Origin: Sphingobacteriales bacterium JAD_PAG50586_3
GTDB taxonomy: Bacteria; Bacteroidota; Bacteroidia; CAMBQF01
DNA: 64,000 bases
Direction: 5' to 3'
NCBI GenBank assembly: GCA_023213195.1
Contig: CP096135.1
Location: 870,548 to 934,547, forward strand
Under the pieces are notes generated by a model, which was not told the origin of the DNA, did no database searches, and saw only the letters and a program-made list of their open reading frames with translations. Below are positions 55,593 to 64,000 of the stretch, in pieces. Made by a program: the position numbers and the translations under genes. How positions within the stretch are numbered: position 1 is the stretch's first letter; every line of letters starts with the position of its first letter.

Positions 55593-56333
55593 ATGGAAGT
55601 AATAAGTACGCATAATCAGCTTCTTAAAAATATTGAAACCTTTGAGAAATACCTTAAAGACAAACAATATGATAGGGAAAAAACATTAAAGCTCATAAAA
55701 AGAGGAGCTTGTTTCGTTGTATATAAGGCTAATGGAGAAATAAAATTTGCTCCTAGCAGGTTTTTAGGGTATAAAAATAACTCGCTAAAATTACACACAA
55801 ACTCTGTTGTGAAGGATGGTAGAATTACTAATCCGGCAATCTCAAAAATACTCAATGAAACACTTTTTTTCTATGAAGAACTTGAACAGAAATTTTTAAA
55901 ATACTGTAAAACGTTAGGTATTGAACCAGATAATAAAAAAAGAAAATACTGGAATAGTATTGCTAAGCTTCGACTTGAAATACCAGACTATAGTGTTTCG
56001 GAAGGAAGCCTATATCTAAAAACACATTTGGCAAAAGAGAGAAATCGTTTTGTTGTGGCTTTAGCAAAAGCAAATTTTAAGAACGAGCATGGCAAATTGT
56101 TCTGTGAAGCCTGCAAAGAGAATCATTTAGAAAAATATGGTAAAGATTATGAGGGTTGCATAGAAGCCCATCATATGTTGCCTGTTAGTAAAATGAAAGA
56201 AGGACACAAAACAAAAGCTAAAGACTTTGTAATGCTATGCGCAAATTGCCATAGAATAGTTCATAGAAAAAATCCTTGGCTGACCACAATCGAAGAGATA
56301 AGAAAAATTGTACAAAAAACTAAAAGAGGTTAA
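55593..56333 (+). CDS. HNH endonuclease-domain protein
   Basis: A 246-aa protein. The C-terminal HNH domain has FCEACKENHLEKYGKDYEGC, EAHHMLPVSKM and VMLCANCHRIVHRKNP (ββα-metal fold with CxxC...CxxC zinc knuckles). The N-terminal 140 residues are unrecognised. It is markedly AT-rich compared with its neighbours, suggesting recent acquisition. It lies 1 base before the RraA-like gene. It could be a stand-alone restriction-like enzyme or a homing nuclease. Confidence 0.82.
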   Translation: MEVISTHNQLLKNIETFEKYLKDKQYDREKTLKLIKRGACFVVYKANGEIKFAPSRFLGYKNNSLKLHTNSVVKDGRITNPAISKILNETLFFYEELEQKFLKYCKTLGIEPDNKKRKYWNSIAKLRLEIPDYSVSEGSLYLKTHLAKERNRFVVALAKANFKNEHGKLFCEACKENHLEKYGKDYEGCIEAHHMLPVSKMKEGHKTKAKDFVMLCANCHRIVHRKNPWLTTIEEIRKIVQKTKRG

Positions 56334-56819
56334 ATGGAAATCATCACCGCCGATTTGTGCGATAAATACGCAGACACCCTTAAAATAGCCGAACCCATTG
56401 GACTTAGAAACTATGGAGGCAACACCACTTTCTACGGTAAAATACATACCGTAAAATGCTTCGAGAATAACCACTTTGTGCGGGCTGCTTTAGAGCAGGA
56501 CGGCACCGGCAAGGTATTGGTAGTTGACGGTGGCGGCTCGCTACGCTGTGCCCTATTGGGCGATATGCTGGGCGAGTTAGCAGTAAAGAACAAATGGAAC
56601 GGCGTAATTATTTACGGTTGCATACGCGATAGTGCAGCTATGGCTAAGCTTCCGCTGGGTGTTAAAGCCCTGAATACACACCCGCTAAAAAGTGTAAAAA
56701 AGAACGAGGGCGAAGAGAACATAACCCTCCACTTTTCCGGCATAGACTTTATTCCCGGCGAATATCTTTACAGCGATACCGATGGAATAGTGGTAAGTGG
56801 GAAAGAGCTATCTTTGTAA
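56334..56819 (+). CDS. RraA-family protein (HMG aldolase/RNase E inhibitor fold)
   Basis: A 161-aa protein. TADLCDKYADTLKIAEPIGL, VVDGGGSLRCALLGDMLGEL, GVIIYGCIRDSAAMAKLPLG and IDFIPGEYLYSDTDGIVVSG are the RraA signatures. In E. coli RraA inhibits RNase E, while relatives are 4-hydroxy-4-methyl-2-oxoglutarate aldolases. The GCIRD segment supports the RraA branch. It precedes a Crp/Fnr regulator by 3 bases. Confidence 0.9.
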   Translation: MEIITADLCDKYADTLKIAEPIGLRNYGGNTTFYGKIHTVKCFENNHFVRAALEQDGTGKVLVVDGGGSLRCALLGDMLGELAVKNKWNGVIIYGCIRDSAAMAKLPLGVKALNTHPLKSVKKNEGEENITLHFSGIDFIPGEYLYSDTDGIVVSGKELSL

Positions 56820-56822
56820 CTA

Positions 56823-57446
56823 ATGGATTCATTAGCAAATATTTCAGAATTTAAGTCTTCGCCCGCTATGCGAGAGAGGTTACTATCGTATGGCGTAGCC
56901 AAAACCTTTAAAGAGGGCGATGTGATATTGAATGAGAATGCCTACATAAAGGTGATACCCATTGTTACACACGGCAGCATTAAGGTATTGCGTACCGAAG
57001 AAGACGGGCATGAGATATTGCTGTACTACATACACCCCGGCGAAAGTTGTATCATGTCGTTTTTAGGCGGCATGCACCACGAAACCAGCAAGATTAAAGC
57101 CGTTGCTGAAGAAGAGACTGAGATACTGCTTATCCCTATTGACAAGGTATCATCGCTAATAAAAGAATTCCCTGAGTGGTTAGACTATATCTTTAGGCTA
57201 TACCATAAGCGTTTTGAAGAGTTGCTAGAGGTAGTAAACGATATTGCGTTTAAAAAAACCGACGAGCGCCTGCTTGATTTGCTAAAGAAAAAGAGCGCCC
57301 TTCAAAGCAATAAAACGATACACGTAACGCACGAGCAACTGGCAAACGAACTGGGTACGGCCCGTGTTGTGGTATCGCGCCTGTTAAAGCAAATGGAAAA
57401 AAGCGGCTTTGTTTCACTGGGGCGCAACAACATTACCCTTATGTAA
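56823..57446 (+). CDS. Crp/Fnr-family regulator
   Basis: A 207-aa regulator with a cyclic-nucleotide-binding beta-barrel (FKEGDVILNENAYIKVIPIV, LYYIHPGESCIMSFLGG) and a C-terminal winged helix (THEQLANELGTARVVVSRLL). Single cysteine in ESCIMS. It heads the OsmC/rhodanese genes in the same direction and may control them in response to oxygen or sulfur stress. Confidence 0.9.
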   Translation: MDSLANISEFKSSPAMRERLLSYGVAKTFKEGDVILNENAYIKVIPIVTHGSIKVLRTEEDGHEILLYYIHPGESCIMSFLGGMHHETSKIKAVAEEETEILLIPIDKVSSLIKEFPEWLDYIFRLYHKRFEELLEVVNDIAFKKTDERLLDLLKKKSALQSNKTIHVTHEQLANELGTARVVVSRLLKQMEKSGFVSLGRNNITLM

Positions 57447-57515
57447 CAAAAGTAGCTGTAAGCCCGGTTTTTATATCTCAATTTTGCAGTGTTAAATCAC
57501 ACAAAAAACAGAAAT

Positions 57516-57722
57516 ATGAAAGCAAATATGGGTACAGCAGACCGTATTATAAGGGCAATTATTGCCATAATAATTGCGGCATTATACTTTACCGGCACCA
57601 TAACTGGTGTTTTGGGTATTGTATTATTAATACTTGCAGGGGTTTTTCTTTTAACAAGCTTTATCAGCTTTTGCCCGCTGTATTTGCCTTTCGGTATAAA
57701 TACCTGTAAAAAAACAAAATAA
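57516..57722 (+). CDS. DUF2892-type small membrane protein
   Basis: A 68-aa protein from MKANMGTADRIIRAIIAIII, with two hydrophobic helices and ending FISFCPLYLPFGINTCKK. This is the YgaP-type DUF2892 pattern (MGTxDRIxR, CPLYxPFGIxT). In several bacteria it is fused or linked to rhodanese, and two rhodanese genes follow here. Confidence 0.85.
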   Translation: MKANMGTADRIIRAIIAIIIAALYFTGTITGVLGIVLLILAGVFLLTSFISFCPLYLPFGINTCKKTK

Positions 57723-57724
57723 CC

Positions 57725-58179
57725 ATGGCACATACTATAACAACCAAGTGGCAGGGTAAAATGCAGTTTAATGCTCTGGTAAACGGCCACACCATTATAA
57801 TGGACACGCCCGAAAAATCGGGCGGAGAAGATAATGGCACCATACCTAAACCGCTGGTGCTTACTGCTCTTTCGGGCTGCACGGGCATGGATGTAATAAG
57901 CATTATCAATAAAAAGCGCAAGGCGTTAGATACCTTTGATATGCAGGTAAGTGGCGAGCTAAGCACAGAGCAACCTATAGAATATACTGCCATACACATG
58001 TCGTACAACTTTACCGGCAACAATGATAGTAAAGATGCCGCCCTTAGTGCGGTAGAACTGTCTCAAGAAAAGTACTGCGGCGTAAGCCACATGCTTAAAA
58101 AGCAATACCTGTAACGTGGGAGGTTAATTACAACGGCATACAGGTATTTAACAACAAACCCGCAGAAGTTGAACAATAA
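57725..58179 (+). CDS. OsmC-family protein, frameshifted near its end
   Basis: Peroxiredoxin-like fold: FNALVNGHTIIMDTPEKSGG, PKPLVLTALSGCTGMDVISI (peroxidatic Cys) and EKYCGVSHMLKK (second Cys). The frame stops at 58114 after KKQYL. One inserted base nearby continues PVTWEVNYNGIQVFNNKPAE to a stop at 58177-58179. PVTWEVNYNG is the usual OsmC end, so the restored length is about 151 aa. It detoxifies organic hydroperoxides in relatives. Confidence 0.85.
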
Positions 58180-58191
58180 CTATAAATACCA

Positions 58192-58446
58192 ATGGAAAAC
58201 ACAGTAATAATAGATGTACGCACCCCCGGCGAGTTTATGGGCGGACACGTAGCAGGCAGTATAAATATACCCTTAGGCGAAATTGTAGGCCGCTTAGATG
58301 AAATAAAACAAATTAACCAACCCATAGTGTTGTGTTGCGCTAGCGGTAACCGCAGTGGTCAGGCTGCCATGTATTTGCAGCAAAATGGTGTAGATTGCAC
58401 CAACGGCGGCTCTTGGATGGATGTAAACTTTACTATAAACAGTTAA
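58192..58446 (+). CDS. Rhodanese-like domain protein
   Basis: An 84-aa single rhodanese domain: VIIDVRTPGEFMGGHVAGSI and VLCCASGNRSGQAAMYL, with the active-site Cys in CCASGNRS. The first Cys of CC aligns one residue ahead of the usual position. It may move sulfane sulfur. Confidence 0.88.
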   Translation: MENTVIIDVRTPGEFMGGHVAGSINIPLGEIVGRLDEIKQINQPIVLCCASGNRSGQAAMYLQQNGVDCTNGGSWMDVNFTINS

Positions 58447-58450
58447 TAAA

Positions 58451-58768
58451 ATGATATCGTTTTTAAAGAAATTATTTAGTGCAGGGCCGCAGGTAGATTT
58501 TGCAGAGTTAATGGCAAAAGGTGCTGTAATTGTTGATGTTCGCACCAAAGCCGAATACCAGGGCGGACATATAAAAGGATCAATAAATATACCATTACAA
58601 AGTCTGCAAGGCGGCATGGGCAAACTTAAAAAAGACAAGCCGGTAATTACCTGTTGTGCAAGTGGCATGCGCAGCGCATCGGCTAAAAGCATGCTGCAAT
58701 CTGCCGGCTTTGTTGAGGTTTATAACGGCGGTGGCTGGCAAAGCTTAAACAATAAAATAAGGGGATAA
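58451..58768 (+). CDS. Rhodanese-like domain protein
   Basis: A 105-aa second rhodanese, 4 bases downstream of the first: AVIVDVRTKAEYQGGHIKGS and VITCCASGMRSASAKSML with CCASG at the active site. Together with OsmC and DUF2892 it suggests a small sulfur and oxidant response operon. Confidence 0.88.
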   Translation: MISFLKKLFSAGPQVDFAELMAKGAVIVDVRTKAEYQGGHIKGSINIPLQSLQGGMGKLKKDKPVITCCASGMRSASAKSMLQSAGFVEVYNGGGWQSLNNKIRG

Positions 58769-59101
58769 GCAGTATTGTATAGAATAAAAAAGGGCGGCAT
58801 TAACCACACTTTTTTGTTAGATATTTTATTCCCGTGTTAGCAACAGGACCGGCCTATATTTCGAAAAGGGAACCAACAAGGAAAGTGAGCGACCAAAATC
58901 TGCTCTGTATGAGTCAGCCTTAGGCTGACGAGTTTGCAGATTTTAGCGAACAACCCGTAGTTGGTCTTTGAGAAATATAAGCCGTGATTTTTTGATTACT
59001 TTTTCATCTAGGAAAAGTAATGCCGTCGGCAGACAAGAAGAGATTATTGTGTTACTAATGGTGAGATTCCCGCCTACGCGGGAATGACGATTGGAGTAGA
59101 A
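58769..59101. repeat. Gene-free repeat island before topA
   Basis: No gene is seen. GAGTCAGCCTTAGGCTGACG (58914-58933) is the inverted copy of 36488-36507. GATTTTTTGATTACTTTTTC at 58984-59003 begins the copy of the 5435-5495 module. The second copy of the 32-bp repeat is at 59058-59089. Confidence 0.75.
59058..59089. repeat. Exact 32-bp repeat, copy 2
   Basis: Identical to 172-203 in the same orientation, palindromic core TTCCCGCCTACGCGGGAA. Confidence 0.85.
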
Positions 59102-61432
59102 TTACTTCTTCTTAAAAAACTTCTTCTTAGGGGCATCGGCCTGTGCGGCAATAAGGGCCTTGGCATTCTTCTAAGGTTAGCGTTGCGGCATCCTTATCTT
59201 TAGGGATTTTATAATTCTCTTTACCCACGGCAATATATGGGCCCCAACGGCCATTTAGCACCTGTAAATCGGGCGCTTCGGCAAAGGTTTTAATAACCTT
59301 CTCACGGTCGGCTTTGCGTTTGGCTTCTATAATTTCTATGGCGCGTTCTTCGTTAACAGTGTAAGGGTCGTCGGTTTTAGGCAGCGAGTAAAAAGCCTTG
59401 TTGTGCTGCACGTAAGGACCAAACTTACCAATGGCCACCTTCATGTCACTATCCTCATACTGCCCAACAATGCGTGGCAGGCGGAACAGCTCCATAGCCT
59501 CTTCAAAGGTAATAGTCTCTAAGCGTTGGTCTTTGCGCAGGCTGGCATATTTGGGTTTTTCCTCCCCTCGGCAGCCGTAGGGCCTATTTGCACAAACGGA
59601 CCGTAACGCCCAATACGCACGCTTACAGGCAAGCCTGTAGCAGGGTCGTCGCCCAACATACGCTCACCGGCAGGGCGTTCTGCCACTTCCGATGTTTTTT
59701 CTACCTCTTTATGGAAAGGATGGTAAAAGTCTTTCAGCATTTTCTCCCACTTGGTAGCACCTTCAGCAATTTCGTCAAATTCCAACTCTACCTTGGCGGT
59801 AAAGTTATAGTCTAAGATATCGCCAAAGTACTGCACCAAAAAGTCGGTAACAACGGTACCAATATCAGTAGGAAATAATTTATTCTTTTCGGCACCCGTA
59901 TTTTCGGTCTTAACCTCTTCTTTAACCTTACCGTTGGCTAATACCAGGTTGTTATAATCGCGGGGCTTCCCTTCGCGCTCTTCCTTTGCCACATATTCGC
60001 GGCGAATGATAGTAGAAATGGTAGGCGCGTAAGTAGACGGGCGGCCTATACCAAGCTCCTCTAATTTCTTAACCAGGCTGGCCTCGGTATAGCGTGGCGG
60101 GTGTTGGGTAAAACGCTCGGTAGCGGTAATGTTATCAAGCGTAAGCACTTCACCTACTTTTATTGGCGGAAGCATTTTTTCATCGCCTTCGCTCTCTCCC
60201 TCATCGTCGGTGCCTTCCATATACACCTTTAAAAAGCCGTCAAACTTCAATACTTCGCCTTGGGCGGTAAAGGTGCGTTTGTCGGTAGATATGTTAATGG
60301 TGGCTGTGGTACGTTCCAACTGCGCATCGGCCATTTGCGATGCCACGGTACGTTTCCAAATCAAATCGTATAGCTTACGCTCGCTGCTGTCGCCATCAAC
60401 GGTATGGTTTTCCATATACGTAGGGCGTATAGCTTCGTGGGCCTCTTGCGCGCCTTTGCTTTTGGTAGCAAACTTGCGCGGCTCTGAATATTGCTTGCCG
60501 TAGCTTTTTGTAATCTCGTCTTTAGCGGCCTGCACTGCGGTTTCCGACAGGTTTACCGAGTCGGTACGCATGTAGGTTATCTTTCCACTCTCGTAAAGCT
60601 TTTGTGCCACCACCATGGTTTGCGATACTGAGAAGCCCAGCTTGCGCGATGCCTCTTGTTGCAGGGTAGAGGTGGTAAACGGTGCCGCCGGCGATTTTTT
60701 AGCCGGTTTAGTCTCCAGGTTGCCAATGGTAAAGTTGGCGCCGTTGCAATTTTCTAAAAAGGCCAGGGCCTCTTTTTTCGTTTTAAAACGCTCGGGCAGT
60801 TCGGCTTTAAGCACCGGTTTGCCTTTGCTTTGCTCGGTAGCAAACAGGGCCACCACGCGGTAGGCCGATGTTGATTTGTGGTTATTTACCTCACGCTCGC
60901 GCTCTACAATTAACCGCACGGCAACAGATTGTACACGGCCGGCAGATAATGATGGGCGCACCTTTTTCCAAAGAATGGGCGATATTTCAAAACCCACCAA
61001 ACGGTCTAAAATACGGCGGGCCTGTTGGGCATTAACTAAATTTAAATCAATATCGCGCGGGTTTTCAATAGCCTTTAAAATGGCAGGCTTGGTAATTTCA
61101 TGAAAAACAATGCGCTTGGTATTCTTCTTGTCTAATTTCAGTGTTTCAAATAAGTGCCACGATATGGCTTCTCCCTCGCGGTCCTCATCGGATGCTAACC
61201 AAACCGTTTCGGCAATCTTCGCTTCTTTCTTCAGTTCGGCTATCACCTTTACCTTATCGGGCGATACCTCGTATTTAGGGGCAAAATTATGTTCAATGTC
61301 AATACCCATACCCTCTTTAACCAAATCGCGCACATGGCCGTAGCTCGATTTTACCAGAAAGTCTTTACCCAAAAAGCCTTCTATGGTTTTGGCTTTTGCA
61401 GGTGACTCGACAATTACTAAATTTTTAGCCAT
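59102..61432 (-). CDS. topA: DNA topoisomerase I, two frameshifts
   Basis: Type IA topoisomerase. Toprim (VESPAKAKTIEGFLG, DEDREGEAISWHL), the catalytic region (SGKITYMRTDSVNLS, Tyr in TYMRTDS), TYAPTISTIIRREYV. The C-terminus breaks near 59555-59570 (GPTAAEG, then EEKPKYASLRKDQRLETITF in another frame) and near 59165 (TLTLEECQ, then ALIAAQADAPKKKFFKKK). The restored length is about 776 aa, normal for the phylum. The essential function argues that both lesions are sequencing errors. Confidence 0.94.
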
Positions 61433-61618
61433 GCGCTATTTGTAAGTATTGGGTGTATTCAAAAATCAGGTGCAAGTATAAACATTGATTTTCAAAAAGT
61501 GTTCTGGCAAAAGCCTATAAAAGCGGTGTTTTATCAATACTCCAATGTTAATGGCGGCTGTTTTGCCCGTTCTACAAGGCTTACCATTATATTGAAATTA
61601 GAATTTATTATTTTATTA

Positions 61619-61626
61619 TATCTTTG
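61619..61626 (+). promoter_or_regulatory. Likely -7 promoter element of miaB
   Basis: TATCTTTG fits TAnnTTTG, 49 bases before the chosen start. No convincing -33 partner at 19-21 bases. Confidence 0.45.
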
Positions 61627-61675
61627 TAGATTAATTCCTAACCCAGCGAAGTGGGCCCGGGGAGATACAAAATAA

Positions 61676-63108
61676 ATGGAAACAGTAGACAAAGTTATTG
61701 ACGAGGCACGCCATAGCGAAGCCATAATGGTAGAACCTAAGGCCGGCGCCGGTAAAAAGATTTTTTAGAAAGCTATGGCTGCCAGATGAATTTTTCTGAT
61801 AGCGAGATTGTAGCCTCTATTATGGTTGAAGATGGTTTTACCACCACTACCGATTTTAAAGAGGCCGACCTTATATTTGTTAATACCTGCGCCATTCGCG
61901 ATAATGCGGAGCAACGCGTACGCAACCGGTTAAACGAGTTTAAATCGGTAAAAAAGAAAAACCCCGATTTAGTTGTGGGTGTGCTGGGCTGCATGGCCGA
62001 GCGCTTAAAATCTAAACTGCTTGAAGAAGAGCAATTGGTTGATATTGTTGTAGGCCCTGATGCCTACCGCGACCTGCCAAACCTGGTTAAGATTGTAGAA
62101 ACAGGCCAAAAGGCCGTTAACGTGCTACTTTCTAAAGAAGAAACATACGCTGATATTACCCCCGTACGCCTTGGTAACAATGGTATAACGGCTTTTATAT
62201 CTATTACCCGTGGGTGCGATAATATGTGCGCCTTTTGCGTAGTACCCTTTACGCGAGGCCGCGAACGTAGCCGCGACCCTGAGACTATTGTTAAAGAGGC
62301 ACAAGACCTGTTTAACCTTGGCTACCGCGAGGTTACCCTGCTGGGCCAAAACGTTGACAGCTACCTGTGGACAGGCGGTGGTTTAAAGAAATACAACCCT
62401 ACAGCCGAAGAGTTGGAAGGCTCTACCAGCTTTGCCCAGTTGATGGAAAGGGTTGCTTTAGTTGACCCTAAGCTGCGCGTACGCTTCTCAACATCTCACC
62501 CTAAAGATATGCAGGACGATGTGTTAGAGGTAATGGCTAAGTACCCCAACATTTGCAACTACATTCACTTGCCGGTGCAAAGCGGTAACACCCGCCTGCT
62601 TGATATTATGAACCGCGGATACACCCGCGAGTGGTACATGGACCGCATAAACGCCATACGCCGCATTATACCCGATTGTGCTATTTCTACCGATGTTATT
62701 GCAGGCTTTTGCTCTGAAACTGAAGAGGAACACGCCGATACACTTAGCCTGATGGAGTGGGTGCAATACGATTTTGCCTACATGTTTATGTACAGCGAGC
62801 GCCCCAAAACCCTTGCCGAGCGTAAGTTTAAAGACGATGTGCCCGAAGATGTTAAAGGCCGCCGATTGACTGAGATTGTAGACCTGCAACAAAAAATGAG
62901 CCTTGCCAGCAACCAACGCGATGTGGGGAAAACCTTTGAGGTATTGGTTGAGGGCCTATCTAAACGCTCTAAAGAACACCTTAGTGGCCGCAACAGCCAA
63001 AACAAGGTTATCATCTTCCCTAAAAAAGACTACAAGCCCGGCGACTATGTAATGGTTAAGGTGCATAGCTGCACCGCCGCTACCTTGTTGGGCGATAGTG
63101 TGGAGTAA
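61676..63108 (+). CDS. miaB: tRNA-2-methylthio-N6-dimethylallyladenosine synthase, frameshifted near the start
   Basis: Radical SAM methylthiotransferase. ATG at 61676 reads [16 protein letters not shown] to KKIF, then a stop after a T6 run (61761-61766). One more T gives [20 protein letters not shown] (MTTase cluster Cys). Then [13 protein letters not shown] and GCMAER, and the SAM motif [19 protein letters not shown] (CxxxCxxC). A C-terminal TRAM domain closes it. The restored length is about 477 aa. It modifies A37 of tRNAs that read UNN codons. Confidence 0.93.
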
Positions 63109-63312
63109 TTACTTTAGTTCCGCCTTTCAAAAGCGTACAGTGCAGACCTAAGCGTTAGCATAGGTGTTGTAGGGCAGGAACTGCCAAGGCGTAGTATAAT
63201 TCTCTCTATTGGGGAAAACAGGAATTGCCTATATAGTATAATCTTATAATTACAACAACGCATAATATTTGGTTCGGGCAATTTTTCTACATTCGCAAAA
63301 ACCTCATATACA

Positions 63313-64000
63313 GTGCAACGATATATAGTTACGTTAGACCTTGGAACGTCTGGCCCTAAAGTGGGTCTGTTTACCGATAAAGGCCAATACTTGGCCCACG
63401 AAATTGAGTTCAACGATGTTATTTACCCTGAAGGGGAAGAAGGCGGTGCCGAGCAAAATCCCGACGATTGGATTGCATCTATTAAAACGGCCCTGAGCAC
63501 GGTTGCTTAAAAACAATAACATTGATAAGGAATCTATTTGGGCCGTATGCACCACTACGCAGTGGAGCGGCACTGTGCCGGTAGACGAAAAAGGCAAGCA
63601 CATTAGCAACGCCGTTATTTGGCTGGACAGCCGCGGGGCTAAGTATGTTAAAAAGGTTGTAGGCGGAGGAATTGAGGTTGATGGCTACAACATTTTTAAA
63701 GCTCTTAAATATATTAAATACACTGCCGGCGCACCGGCGCAAAGCGGTAAAGACCCTTTTGGCCACATACTGTTTTTAAAGCACGAGCGGCCCGAGATAT
63801 ACAACAAGGCGTATAAGTTTTTAGAGCCTATAGACTATCTGCAAGCCCGCCTTACAGGCAAAATATGCGCTACGTACGATAGTATTACCCTGCACTGGGT
63901 AACAGACAACCGAGATATTCAGAACGTAAAATACCACGATGGGCTTATAAAGCTTAGTGGTATAGACCGTGCCAAACTGCCCGATTTAATACCCACCAAC
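63313..64000 (+). CDS. FGGY-family carbohydrate kinase, frameshifted and cut by the window end
   Basis: GTG start, then YIVTLDLGTSGPKVGLFTDK (phosphate-1 loop DLGTSG) and EQNPDDWIASIKTAL. The frame breaks at STVA (near 63507) and resumes LKNNNIDKESIWAVCTTTQW, SGTVPVDEKGK, VIWLDSRGAKYVKK to IDRAKLPDLIPTN at the end. It resembles xylulokinases. The substrate cannot be set from the N-terminal half alone. Confidence 0.88.

Noticed and set aside
1..64000. CRISPR arrays, tRNA and rRNA genes
   Set aside because: No regularly spaced direct repeats, no tRNA T-loop and acceptor pairing, and no rRNA sequence were noticed by eye. A dedicated search could still find a tRNA.

Overview
The window is a stretch of chromosome from a member of the Bacteroidota, probably an environmental, gliding or type IX-secreting lineage. 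The evidence is a porP/gldK-L-M-N cluster, several secreted proteins with type IX C-terminal sorting tails (FPNPxSD...), lipoproteins with the SxCxK-type lipobox of this phylum, and promoters with the Bacteroidota -7 element TAnnTTTG. Genus cannot be judged from the sequence.

Layout. (1) 1-5003: a minus-strand complex I operon nuoA-B-C-D-E-F with a very good promoter and a terminator after nuoF. (2) About 5.0-5.5 kb: a gene-free island of dispersed palindromic repeats. (3) About 5.5-36.5 kb: accessory DNA. It starts with two large serine recombinases, small HTH regulators and a replication-like winged-helix protein (5.5-12.2 kb). A SymE-like toxin gene and two HerA/VirD4-like ATPases follow (12.2-20.1 kb); the second ATPase is fused to a PD-(D/E)XK-like domain. 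Between the ATPases sits an AT-rich cassette of a radical SAM enzyme, an HhH-GPD glycosylase-like protein, a guanylate-kinase-like protein and a DUF4416-like protein, which is the best candidate here for an undescribed system. From 20.7 to 36.0 kb there is a copper island: two DUF305 proteins, a Cys-rich copper-storage bundle, HMA-domain proteins, an HMA-AraC regulator, a His-rich lipoprotein, two multicopper oxidases, an MbnP/MbnH-like pair and several type IX cargo proteins. (4) 36.5-37.3 kb: a second repeat island. (5) 37.3-42 kb: a RecA-like ATPase and polysaccharide genes (Wzz, O-antigen ligase). (6) 42-64 kb: core genes including idi, a dihydroorotase, the gldKLMN/porP type IX machinery, an arginase-family gene, type IX esterases, a Crp/OsmC/rhodanese cluster, topA, miaB and a partial FGGY kinase.

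The copper island looks like one functional unit. Cys/His-rich proteins bind copper, multicopper oxidases and the MbnP/MbnH pair act in the envelope, and several products carry type IX tails that need the Gld machinery encoded about 10 kb away. Two of its promoters have the same box-to-promoter spacing, which fits control by the HMA-AraC regulator.

A caution applies throughout. Twenty genes, including essential ones (nuoE, topA, gldM) and the widely conserved miaB, are interrupted by single-base frameshifts or in-frame stops, often at homopolymers. This pattern fits uncorrected long-read error better than mass gene decay. Such genes are listed over their full restored extent. Assignments rest on reading motifs by eye; no database search was run.
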